NCBI GenBank assembly: GCA_035363095.1
Contig: DAOSEK010000030.1
Location: forward strand, 1-6,642
DNA: 6,642 nucleotides
From: DAOSEK01 sp035363095
GTDB lineage: Archaea > Nanobdellota > Nanobdellia > Woesearchaeales > UBA119
Reading direction: 5' to 3'
The notes under the pieces are model-generated. The model was given only the letters and a program-made list of their open reading frames with translations. It was not told the origin of the DNA and made no database searches. Made by a program: the position numbers and the translations under genes. How positions within the stretch are numbered: the first letter of the stretch is position 1; each line of letters opens with the position of its first letter. Below, one piece after another: positions 1-6,566 of this stretch.

Positions 1-671
<671 letters not shown>

Positions 672-686
672 TAAAACCAATAAAAA

Positions 687-708
687 ACCTCTGCATAAAT
701 GCTGAGGT
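687..708. other. Short imperfect hairpin just after the udg stop
   Basis: ACCTC at 687-691 pairs with GAGGT at 704-708. After a T-T mismatch, GCA at 693-695 pairs with TGC at 700-702, closing a four-base TAAA loop at 696-699. It starts 16 bases after the glycosylase stop codon. No T-run follows, so it is not a classical terminator. It could be a 3' end or RNA-stability structure for the udg transcript, or part of the structured spacer. Confidence 0.4.
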
Positions 709-831
709 ATCTAGGGGATAGTCAAGATTAAACGTTATATGACTCAGTCTATTCAAACATTATGCCTCAAAAACAAAATATGCAAAATGTTCAAGGATTT
801 CACGAAATTGAAAAATAATAAGAAACCAATA

Positions 832-872
832 AACCTTTCAAGCATAAACTATCCCAGTTTTGTTTGAAGGTT
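832..872. other. Long bulged hairpin (17 pairs) in convergent spacer
   Basis: AACCTT (832-837) pairs with AAGGTT (867-872). After a bulged T838, CAAGCA (839-844) pairs with TGTTTG (861-866), including one G-T wobble. After a bulged T845, AAACT (846-850) pairs with AGTTT (856-860), leaving a five-base ATCCC loop (851-855). This gives 17 base pairs with only two single-base bulges, much better than other pairings seen in this AT-rich spacer. It could be a structured RNA element on either strand or a palindromic repeat remnant. No T-run adjoins it, which argues against a simple intrinsic terminator. Confidence 0.55.
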
Positions 873-970
873 ATTCATAACTAAATTAATCTTTGTTAAT
901 TATTGTGTGAATCCATCTCTTCTTACTTTGTACAAAAAGAGCAAATTCTGAGAAATGAAATAGACTTCAC

Positions 971-994
971 AAAAAAAAGTCAAAAAATAAAAAA
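971..994 (-). terminator. T-rich archaeal terminator after mre11
   Basis: On the minus strand, directly after the mre11 stop codon, there are three T-runs in succession: six Ts, six Ts and eight Ts, separated by A and GAC. Archaeal RNA polymerase stops at such oligo-T tracts without needing a hairpin. The position, immediately after the last gene of the minus-strand operon and facing a convergent gene, fits a transcription stop. Confidence 0.65.
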
Positions 995-995
995 T

Positions 996-2246
996 CTAAA
1001 AAAGCTCTTCAACCACCTTTAAAATCTCAGAAAACACCCTTGTTTCGTAATCAATTTGTTTCTCGCCCTCATTTTTTTCAAGAGACAGGGAAGAAAAAGC
1101 ATTTTTAACAATAGATTTTTCATTCTCCTTTGAAACCTCAAGCGTTTCTGAGAGGTTATTTTCTATCAATTCATCCTCAAGTTCGAATATGTCTTTTGCA
1201 GGGTCAATCTTATTTTGTATCTGCTCTTTGTTTTGAAGCTTTGTTGAGTTTTTCATCACAAAATAAGCGGACTTAGAATAAAGCATATCAAATATTTTTT
1301 TAAAATCAATATCTTGTGTTTTTCCTGACTTAAGCTCTCCAAATACACTAATTGTAACAATAGTCTCATTAAATTCCTTATTATCTATTTCTGATAATAT
1401 TCTTTCTTCAACATCTCTAGGCGTTAGTCCATTCGCTTCTATTCTAACAGAGAATATATTTTTAACCAAAACCTTAACGATCTTTGAGTGAATAATCCCC
1501 ATAGCAACATCATTTATGAAAAATGAACCACTCTCAAGCTTTTCAAGCTCTTTAAAATTTGCTGGAAACAAAGGTCCGGGGAATACAACTTTACCATACC
1601 CTTCAAAATCCTTTTCAACTACTAAATGAACATGTCCTGCAGCATAATAGTTTTGATTTCTTGGAAGAAGAGACAATGGCAAAGATTCCATTTTTTCAAA
1701 TTCATTATCCTTCAATTCTGTAATTGAACTATGGAGCATAAATATCTTAAAACCCTCTTCAGTTTCAAGATTTGTGCGCTCTAGTAGCTCATAATACTCT
1801 TTTTCAAGCATATTTTTCCGACCCAAAATACCAGTAATCTTAACTTGCGTTTTTTCATCAATTACATACTTAAGCATTAGTTTTCCTTGGCTCGTAATAT
1901 CGTTTTTTGTGGGAATTATTATAAGCCCCGTCTCAACAAACAACTTTAATATGGTTTTTCCTGACGGAGAAAAATCATGGCTTCCAGGAATAACATAAAT
2001 AGAAATATTAGCGTCTTTTAGTTTTCTCAAAATCTTAGCAGTTTCAGTAATTAAATCTATCCCCGGAATAGCAGTATTAAAAAGATCTCCAGAAATCAAC
2101 ACAAAATCAACCCCTTGTGAAATTATAATCGAAACTGCCTTCTCAAAAGAATCAAGCGCTAATTTCTTCATTCGGGGATCAACCCATGCACCAATATGGC
2201 AATCTGCAAGATGAGCAAACCTGAAATTATAATTTTTATTCTCCAT
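996..2246 (-). CDS. mre11: Mre11-type DNA double-strand-break nuclease
   Basis: This is a calcineurin-like metallophosphoesterase of the Mre11/SbcD family, a two-metal 3'-5' exonuclease and endonuclease that works with the Rad50 ATPase to process broken DNA ends. The 416 residues match the usual length. Motifs in order are LADCHIG (D15, H17), SGDLF (D54), PGSHD (S89, H90, D91), FMLHS (H172) and AAGHVH (H205, H207). A PGPLF turn follows, as in the capping region of the family. The oddity is Ser89, where the conserved motif GNHD has a metal-binding Asn. The C-terminal third (about 330-416) is charged and helical, as expected for the Rad50-binding region. The ATG at 2246 lies just before the first strand of the fold. 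No good Shine-Dalgarno site is visible. The gene follows herA by 30 bases, so co-transcription is likely, but no rad50 follows. The family call is firm. Confidence 0.92.
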   Translation of the reverse strand: MENKNYNFRFAHLADCHIGAWVDPRMKKLALDSFEKAVSIIISQGVDFVLISGDLFNTAIPGIDLITETAKILRKLKDANISIYVIPGSHDFSPSGKTILKLFVETGLIIIPTKNDITSQGKLMLKYVIDEKTQVKITGILGRKNMLEKEYYELLERTNLETEEGFKIFMLHSSITELKDNEFEKMESLPLSLLPRNQNYYAAGHVHLVVEKDFEGYGKVVFPGPLFPANFKELEKLESGSFFINDVAMGIIHSKIVKVLVKNIFSVRIEANGLTPRDVEERILSEIDNKEFNETIVTISVFGELKSGKTQDIDFKKIFDMLYSKSAYFVMKNSTKLQNKEQIQNKIDPAKDIFELEDELIENNLSETLEVSKENEKSIVKNAFSSLSLEKNEGEKQIDYETRVFSEILKVVEELF

Positions 2247-2276
2247 TTTAAACCAAATAATCTTAACTTTTTTTAA

Positions 2277-3836
2277 TCACATACCTATAAACTGCTTTTG
2301 GGCATTTTCTTTTTCTTTATTATGATCAAAATTATCTTTATCTTGATTTTTTTCAATAAAATCATTTAGATAAGGAATCTTTACAGGAATCGCAAACTTT
2401 GTGAAAGTGGAACTAATAATAGCCTCGCCCAAATCCAAAGAGGCAATATTTTTCTCATCATTTTCAAGATCCTGAGGGCAAGATTCTGAAAGGGCTACTC
2501 TCTCAGGTTTCATCTCAATCCCCATTATTATCTTTGTATTCATGTTAGCAAGTATTGTTCTTGGAATAAGCGAAGGTAGCTGTGTTATTGCATAAAGCCC
2601 AATCTTAAACTTTCGCCCTTCCCTTGCAATAGTTGAAAAAATATTTGGCCCCAACTCCAAAACCTCCTTTCCTAAAACCCTTGGAGCTTCCTCAATAATA
2701 ACAGAAATAATAGGTTTCTCATCAAGCAAACTCCTCTTTTTATACCCTTGATATCTTTGGAAAATCTTTGAAAGCACAATTGAACCTATCAAAATCTCTT
2801 GGCTTTCTGAAAACATCGAAGTATCAATTATTACAATCCTCTTTGATTCAAGATGATTAGATATTTCCTCTATTGTAGTCTCACTTGAACTATCATTAAA
2901 AATCGAGCCAAAAGAAAGCGTTCCCTCACCGCTTCTTACATCTAGCATATTAGATATCTTTCTTTTTAATACATTAATTGTAGCTTCATTAAAGGATATC
3001 TTTGTAGGCAAATTATTAAGTAGGGCTGAAATCCAATCCTCTTTATACTCTTTATAATAGGAATACAAGGCATCATTTTGGGCATCACTTAGATTTATAA
3101 CACCATTAAAATGTTTAGGCCTTATTTTTTTTATATTAATAGCAAGTGTGTTTCCTCCAATCTTTGGATTCCTTGAATAATAACAAATCTTCTCTTTATT
3201 AGGATGGCTTTCAAGCCCTATCTTTTTATTTACAGTCTTAAAGTATTCATCATGTGGGTCTAAAACAAGCATTCCACAATAATCCTTTGTTGCAATATCC
3301 CAAAGCAAAACCGATGTGAGATTAGATTTACCCCTTCCTGTTGTCGCAGCTAAAAGAATATGATGCGATAAAACCTCTTTACCTGGAAGATATATTGGAA
3401 GTTCAAGCTCCTTTGTTCCTGCCCTAATATTTCCAACAAACAAAGAGTCCTTTGGTTTTGACAAAAAAGAAAAATCTGCTGAATTAACCTTTCTAACCTT
3501 TGAAAAAAACAAAGGCATATCCTTTGGCATTGTTGCATTCTTACTTGTGAGTTTTAAGATTACCTTAGCAACAACAATAGTATAATTTCTTATATGAGAA
3601 TCAAAAATCTCTACAGGTTCAGACTCCTCAAGCCCAAAGCCTGAAATCATATCTATATTTTGCTGAGATATCTGACTTGCATATTTTATATCATAAGTCA
3701 TAAGCATAAATTTCTCACTTTCATTTTCACTGATTAAAAGCTCTCCAATCTCAACCCGAGAGTTAGATTTCTTCCTAATCAAAAGTTGGCCAAAATTCCC
3801 TCCCACAATTTGCCCTACAAATTCTTCTTTATTCAT
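2277..3836 (-). CDS. herA: HerA-type hexameric DNA helicase/translocase
   Basis: HerA is a FtsK/VirB4-related hexameric ATPase that moves along duplex DNA. With the NurA nuclease it resects DNA ends after Mre11-Rad50, giving 3' tails for RadA recombination. The 519 residues fit the family. An N-terminal beta-rich HAS-barrel region covers about 1-115. The Walker A loop is ATTGRGKS (A164, G169, K170, S171), followed by NLTSVLLWD. The Walker B region is MLVLDPHDEY (D193, E197), resembling the HerA DPHGEY motif. A second acidic motif, IIEEAPR, has E382 and E383. The segment AREGRKFKIGLYAITQLPS follows, typical of this fold, and then the C-terminal strand pair. The first Walker A position is Ala rather than Gly. 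The start at 3836 begins the barrel domain correctly, and no Shine-Dalgarno site precedes it, so the mRNA may be leaderless. Upstream lies a divergent gene; downstream is mre11. Confidence 0.92.
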   Translation of the reverse strand: MNKEEFVGQIVGGNFGQLLIRKKSNSRVEIGELLISENESEKFMLMTYDIKYASQISQQNIDMISGFGLEESEPVEIFDSHIRNYTIVVAKVILKLTSKNATMPKDMPLFFSKVRKVNSADFSFLSKPKDSLFVGNIRAGTKELELPIYLPGKEVLSHHILLAATTGRGKSNLTSVLLWDIATKDYCGMLVLDPHDEYFKTVNKKIGLESHPNKEKICYYSRNPKIGGNTLAINIKKIRPKHFNGVINLSDAQNDALYSYYKEYKEDWISALLNNLPTKISFNEATINVLKRKISNMLDVRSGEGTLSFGSIFNDSSSETTIEEISNHLESKRIVIIDTSMFSESQEILIGSIVLSKIFQRYQGYKKRSLLDEKPIISVIIEEAPRVLGKEVLELGPNIFSTIAREGRKFKIGLYAITQLPSLIPRTILANMNTKIIMGIEMKPERVALSESCPQDLENDEKNIASLDLGEAIISSTFTKFAIPVKIPYLNDFIEKNQDKDNFDHNKEKENAQKQFIGM

Positions 3837-3863
3837 TTTAATCCCAAACTGTTTAAAAAAATA

Positions 3864-3873
3864 TTATTTTAAA
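3864..3873 (-). promoter_or_regulatory. Candidate TATA box for herA-mre11
   Basis: On the minus strand the sequence TTTAAAATAA is centred about 32 bases before the herA ATG. Archaeal transcription starts about 25-27 bases after the TATA centre, so the mRNA would begin at or within a few bases of the start codon. This agrees with the lack of a Shine-Dalgarno site at herA and suggests leaderless translation. The region is so AT-rich that TATA-like words are common, so this is only a candidate. Confidence 0.4.
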
Positions 3874-3878
3874 AAATC

Positions 3879-3896
3879 TATTAATACAAATTAATA
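3879..3896. promoter_or_regulatory. Inverted repeat upstream of the herA promoter
   Basis: Perfect seven-base arms TATTAAT and ATTAATA are separated by four bases (ACAA). The site lies 6 bases upstream of the candidate herA TATA box, where an archaeal dimeric regulator could bind. The arms contain only A and T, and such palindromes arise easily in this composition, so an operator role is a weak inference. Confidence 0.25.
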
Positions 3897-3983
3897 TTTT
3901 TCATCAACCCGCAAAAACCAAGATATACTCTTTAATTAAAAACATTCCTAAAAAATCCAACAAAAATCATAAAACAGTTTACA

Positions 3984-4125
3984 GAATATATAGGTTTGGC
4001 TTATTAAAAAGGGAGTTGTTATCTTACTCTTAAATTGTTTGATTCATTCCCATAAAATCCGTCGATAATAACAGTAAACAGCCTCAGAAATTCTCAAATG
4101 AAGTCTCAAAGAGAAAACTTTGTTG
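3984..4125 (+). promoter_or_regulatory. Possible promoter with structured leader or small RNA
   Basis: A TATA-like AATATATA (3985-3992) is placed so that transcription would start near the GGGAG at 4011-4015. From there, GTTGTTATC (4015-4023) can pair with GATAATAAC (4064-4072), nine pairs with one G-T wobble. A second hairpin is CAAAG (4107-4111) with CTTTG (4118-4122) around an AGAAAA loop. The transcript could be a small RNA or a leader of about 210 bases for the downstream gene. No known riboswitch motif is recognised, and the AT-rich background makes this tentative. Confidence 0.25.
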
Positions 4126-4128
4126 CCA

Positions 4129-4192
4129 TTTTAATATAATAACTATCTAAAAGTCTCATTTTTCAGAAAAATCATTAATTACCTTTAAATTA
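4129..4192 (+). promoter_or_regulatory. Candidate TATA boxes for the right-hand operon
   Basis: Two candidates precede the gene at 4225. TTTTAATATAATA at 4129-4141 would start an mRNA near 4161 with a leader of about 64 bases. CTTTAAATTA at 4183-4192 would start it near 4213, which almost coincides with the ribosome binding site. The first leaves room for the Shine-Dalgarno site and is slightly preferred. The sequence does not decide between them. Confidence 0.35.
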
Positions 4193-4212
4193 AACAAAAA
4201 CAAAGGGTGTTT

Positions 4213-4219
4213 AGGTGGT
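4213..4219 (+). promoter_or_regulatory. Shine-Dalgarno site for the 426-residue gene
   Basis: AGGTGGT ends five bases before the ATG at 4225. It contains the GGTG core that pairs with the archaeal 16S rRNA 3' end. It fixes this start codon and implies a transcript with a leader, unlike the two minus-strand genes. Confidence 0.7.
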
Positions 4220-4224
4220 AAAAA

Positions 4225-5505
4225 ATGTCAAAATGCTCCAAAAATAAAAAGAAAGATAATAGGCCTCTATCCAAAAAAGAGTTTGAAGAGATTGCAAACA
4301 AAGTAGGTTTGCCCATAGAACAAATAGAATCTCTTGAACAAGTAATTAACTACATTTTGGCACAACGAGACAATAAGGGATTTGAAGAAAAACTTGAATC
4401 CCAATTAAAAAAGATAAGACCCTTAACATCATTTGGTTTGGGATATTTAATTAGTTTAGCATTTTGTGGTTCTGATTATGTTGCACCCGTAATTAAGGAT
4501 GCAAAAAATTCTATAGAATCCTTTCTTCAGTTTGTTGATACAGGTTTAGAGGGAATACAAGGTTCTAGTGCTCAAAAAGCAGCAAGGACCCTATACGATA
4601 GCATAATTGAAGTAGAAAAAGCTGCACAAGAAAACAGGGATGGAGCTGAAGCACTTGAAAGATACAAGAAATCAACAATAAATCTAATAGAAGAATTACT
4701 AAATGTGCATGCACAAAATGAAACTTTAGTAGCAACCTCTAGAACACTAACTGTTCAACTAAAACAGTCTTTAAAATTCTTGTTTGAAATAGGTAATGAC
4801 ATTAAACCCGATTTTTGGTATGAGCATGTAGACAAGCCAATAATAGCAATATATGGAAAAATACGTGAAACATTTGATAAAGAATATCAAAATCTAACGA
4901 CTGAAGAAAAGCTTCAAAAGGCTTTGGAAGACTCTAAAGAATTAAAAGAGTTTTACACTCAGACAAAGCAATTCTATGAACAAGTAGAAAAAAACCAAAA
5001 GACAATTGAAGAATTCTGCAATTATCTTACCAAGATAGAAACTTCATCTAGTGAAGCAAACAAAAAAATCGAAGAGTTTTTTCCAGACATTTTGAAAATA
5101 CTAAAAGAAGGTTATACGATAGAAAGATACATACAAGAAACTGACAAAAAGGGAATAGGAATGAATCAAGAAGATCTCGAATCATTAGCAGCGACTGCCG
5201 AAGAATATATCGGCGCTTCAAAAGAATTGAATACAGAAATAGGCTATGTCGCGCCAATCACAATAAAAAACAACCCACATTTTACGGATTACATCCTAAA
5301 TCCTTATGTAATTGCGTTCGCAACAATAGTCGCATATAAAGGTCTTATGAACACAGTGGTTCCATTTGGCAAGAAAATAGATTCTATTATCTCAAGAATA
5401 ATTTCATATCTGCCAGAAAAACTCATTACTGGTATTGCAAACTATTTTCACAACAGAAAAATTAGAAAAGAAGAAAATGTAAACAAAACAGATATAAATG
5501 AGTAG
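4225..5505 (+). CDS. Unrecognised helical protein, possibly membrane-associated
   Basis: I do not recognise a family for this 426-residue protein. It starts with a Lys-rich stretch (residues 4-11), then short helices to about 62. A moderately hydrophobic segment at 67-90 includes the run LTSFGLGYLISLAFCG. Residues 115-335 are charged and probably mostly helical, with coiled-coil character strongest around 225-300. A second and better hydrophobic segment at 356-381 (YVIAFATIVAYKGLMNTVV) is followed by an amphipathic stretch and a basic tail, NRKIRKEE. This could be a membrane-anchored protein with a long helical domain. No catalytic motif or signal peptidase site is visible. A Shine-Dalgarno site supports the start. 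A CBS-pair gene follows 47 bases later on the same strand, so the two are probably co-transcribed. That it is a real protein-coding gene is very likely; its function is unknown. Confidence 0.85.
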   Translation: MSKCSKNKKKDNRPLSKKEFEEIANKVGLPIEQIESLEQVINYILAQRDNKGFEEKLESQLKKIRPLTSFGLGYLISLAFCGSDYVAPVIKDAKNSIESFLQFVDTGLEGIQGSSAQKAARTLYDSIIEVEKAAQENRDGAEALERYKKSTINLIEELLNVHAQNETLVATSRTLTVQLKQSLKFLFEIGNDIKPDFWYEHVDKPIIAIYGKIRETFDKEYQNLTTEEKLQKALEDSKELKEFYTQTKQFYEQVEKNQKTIEEFCNYLTKIETSSSEANKKIEEFFPDILKILKEGYTIERYIQETDKKGIGMNQEDLESLAATAEEYIGASKELNTEIGYVAPITIKNNPHFTDYILNPYVIAFATIVAYKGLMNTVVPFGKKIDSIISRIISYLPEKLITGIANYFHNRKIRKEENVNKTDINE

Positions 5506-5535
5506 TCCTAAATGAGAATATTAATTAAAAATAAG

Positions 5536-5542
5536 AAAGGTG
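5536..5542 (+). promoter_or_regulatory. Shine-Dalgarno site for the CBS gene
   Basis: AAAGGTG, with the GGTG core, ends ten bases before the ATG at 5553. The spacing is a little long but acceptable. Just upstream, the AT-rich stretch at 5519-5534 (TATTAATTAAAAATAA) could act as a secondary promoter inside the operon, though its distance to the start is short. Confidence 0.5.
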
Positions 5543-5552
5543 CAGACAAAAA

Positions 5553-5921
5553 ATGATAAAAACAGAGCATTTATCTGAAGTGGTTTTTTGTAGAGGCGAT
5601 GAAAACGTATTAGAAGTATCAAGAATACTTAGAGATACAAATTCAAGACATCTTGTGGTAGTAGATGATGAAAAAAGACCTCTTGGAATTATCTCTTGCG
5701 TAGATATAAATAATAGAATAGTTTCCGAAGAAAAAACCCCTAAAGACATAAAAGCCGAAGAAATAATGACAAAAGATATAAAATGCATTGAATTAGAAGA
5801 TACATACGAAAAGGCTTTTGAAATAATGAACCAGCTAGAAACAAACTCAATCCCTGTGACAAAAGATAATAAATTAATAGGGCTTTTGGAGTATGCAATA
5901 GCCTTCAAACTAAGGAAGTGA
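5553..5921 (+). CDS. Stand-alone CBS-domain pair protein
   Basis: This small protein of 122 residues consists of two CBS domains and nothing else. The first covers about 1-57, with SRHLVVVDDEKRPLGIISCVDI as its core. The second covers about 66-120, beginning AEEIMTKDIKCIELEDT and ending IPVTKDNKLIGLLEYAIA. A CBS pair folds into a Bateman module, which typically binds adenine nucleotides (AMP, ATP), S-adenosylmethionine or similar ligands and passes that signal to a partner. No enzyme, transporter or DNA-binding domain is attached, so the target would be a separate protein. The neighbouring genes in this apparent operon are the obvious candidates. It has a fair Shine-Dalgarno site, and its stop codon overlaps the ribosome binding site of the next gene, suggesting translational coupling. 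The fold is clear; the ligand and partner are not. Confidence 0.88.
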   Translation: MIKTEHLSEVVFCRGDENVLEVSRILRDTNSRHLVVVDDEKRPLGIISCVDINNRIVSEEKTPKDIKAEEIMTKDIKCIELEDTYEKAFEIMNQLETNSIPVTKDNKLIGLLEYAIAFKLRK

Positions 5922-5922
5922 T
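5912..5922 (+). promoter_or_regulatory. Shine-Dalgarno site overlapping the CBS stop codon
   Basis: AAGGAAGTGAT is close to the archaeal consensus GGAGGTGAT and lies six bases before the ATG at 5929. It includes the TGA stop of the CBS gene (5919-5921), so ribosomes finishing one gene are positioned to start the next. An ATG at 5921 overlaps that stop codon but closes after ten codons and is not used. Confidence 0.7.
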
Positions 5923-5928
5923 GAAAAA

Positions 5929-6564
5929 ATGGCAAGCATTAGAGATATTGTAAGGAAACTGCCCAATACTAGCAAGGGAATAGTAGAATATATTACTAAT
6001 CATCCTATAAAATATTCTTCTATCGAGGATACTTTAACAACTGACCCTTCAACAAGACAAACCCTCTTAGAATGCGCACAAGAATCAGTTGAGAAATACG
6101 CAAAATATCTTGGAGGCTTTGCAAGCGGGTTAAGTAAAGCAGGTCATGCTGTTGGTTACACTGCAGATGCTTGGCTTTTAGGAACAGGCGACATTGTCGG
6201 ATCTTTAGGTGGTAAATTCCTAAATCTTATTGCACAGGTTCCAGAAAAGCTTAAATCAATCTCCTATGGCATAAAAACTGGAAACTACCTCGATTCGCTT
6301 CAATGTATCTTAGAAGGATTAGTCAGCTATATTCCCGGATTAACATTTGCAGATCAAGGGCTTTCAAGAATCGTCCAAAAGCGAATGATAAAAGATACCG
6401 TAAAAAACTTTGAAAAATCTGTAGGTACATATAAACCTTGGACTGCAAAACTCGCAGACAAACTAAAGGGACTTTACAAAGGAGTAAAAGATAGAAAAGA
6501 GAATGTAATAGACCCAAAATATGCAATGAGTGATAAAAGCGGCCTTGAAGCTTCTCTATCCTGA
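5929..6564 (+). CDS. Unrecognised protein with Gly/Ala-rich hydrophobic core
   Basis: I do not assign this 211-residue protein to a family. The N-terminal 60 residues look soluble and helical (RDIVRKLPNTSKGIVEYI, then a Thr-rich stretch at 35-45). Residues 60-104 are rich in Gly, Ala and hydrophobics (LGGFASGLSKAGHAVGY, then WLLGTGDIVGSLGGKFLNLI), resembling membrane-inserting or small-residue-packed helices. A second hydrophobic stretch lies at 121-141 (ILEGLVSYIPGLTF). Residues 147-190 are strongly basic with repeated Lys. The tail is polar. No enzyme motif or signal peptide is seen. It is coupled by a seven-base gap and overlapping Shine-Dalgarno site to the CBS gene, so their products are likely made together. 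It could be a membrane-associated partner regulated by the CBS protein. Its coding status is well supported; its function is unknown. Confidence 0.82.
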   Translation: MASIRDIVRKLPNTSKGIVEYITNHPIKYSSIEDTLTTDPSTRQTLLECAQESVEKYAKYLGGFASGLSKAGHAVGYTADAWLLGTGDIVGSLGGKFLNLIAQVPEKLKSISYGIKTGNYLDSLQCILEGLVSYIPGLTFADQGLSRIVQKRMIKDTVKNFEKSVGTYKPWTAKLADKLKGLYKGVKDRKENVIDPKYAMSDKSGLEASLS

Positions 6565-6566
6565 CC

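Larger units (their letters stand above)
674..872. repeat. Diverged direct repeat, two copies each at a hairpin
   Basis: The 11-mer AAACCAATAAA occurs at 674-684 and again at 823-833. The 7-mer GCATAAA lies exactly 19 bases from the start of each copy (693-699 and 842-848), so 18 of 26 bases match without a gap, 149 bases apart. The first copy runs into a short hairpin at 687-708 and the second into a long hairpin at 832-872. The identical internal spacing suggests a decayed duplication rather than chance. Neither copy is in a coding frame, and the function is unknown. Confidence 0.5.
672..995. other. Convergent intergenic spacer, no gene seen
   Basis: This stretch of about 320 bases separates the 3' ends of udg (+) and mre11 (-). 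I find no credible ORF, tRNA or known RNA motif in it. The contents I can support are the diverged repeat pair, the hairpins at 687-708 and 832-872, and a weaker ten-pair stem with one A-A mismatch between 756-765 and 782-791. A loose structure is closed by TGTGAA (906-911) and TTCACA (966-971), and the mre11 terminator tract lies at the right end. Confidence 0.7.
3837..4224. other. Divergent promoter region, no gene seen
   Basis: These roughly 390 bases lie between the herA start (-) and the start of the 426-residue gene (+). I see no credible ORF or recognisable RNA family. The region holds the herA promoter elements on its left, a short palindromic word AAAC(A/T)GTTT at both 3846-3854 and 3972-3980, a TATA-like site before a stem-forming stretch in the middle, and further TATA-like sites near 4129-4141 and 4183-4192 on the right. 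Confidence 0.6.

Noticed and set aside
687..708. Classical hairpin-plus-T-run terminator for udg
   Set aside because: The hairpin exists, but no T-run follows it on the plus strand, so the terminator call is not supported.
762..818. Small plus-strand ORF of 18 codons beginning MPQKQNMQ in the convergent spacer
   Set aside because: There is no ribosome binding site and it is very short. The Gln/Lys/Asn-rich content is what AT-rich non-coding DNA gives by chance.
672..995. C/D box guide RNA, tRNA or RNase P RNA in the convergent spacer
   Set aside because: CTGA-like words occur, but no matching RTGATGA box pairs with them. I see no cloverleaf, and the spacer lacks the conserved elements of larger stable RNAs.
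5512..5556. 14-codon ORF overlapping the CBS start codon in an ATGA arrangement, a possible leader peptide
   Set aside because: There is no Shine-Dalgarno site before it, and it is short enough to be chance. The good GGTG site inside it fits the CBS start instead.
5525..5935. Minus-strand ORF of 136 residues opposite the CBS gene
   Set aside because: It covers the CBS-pair gene, is Ser/Phe-rich as antisense frames of Lys/Glu-rich genes usually are, and has no recognisable domain.
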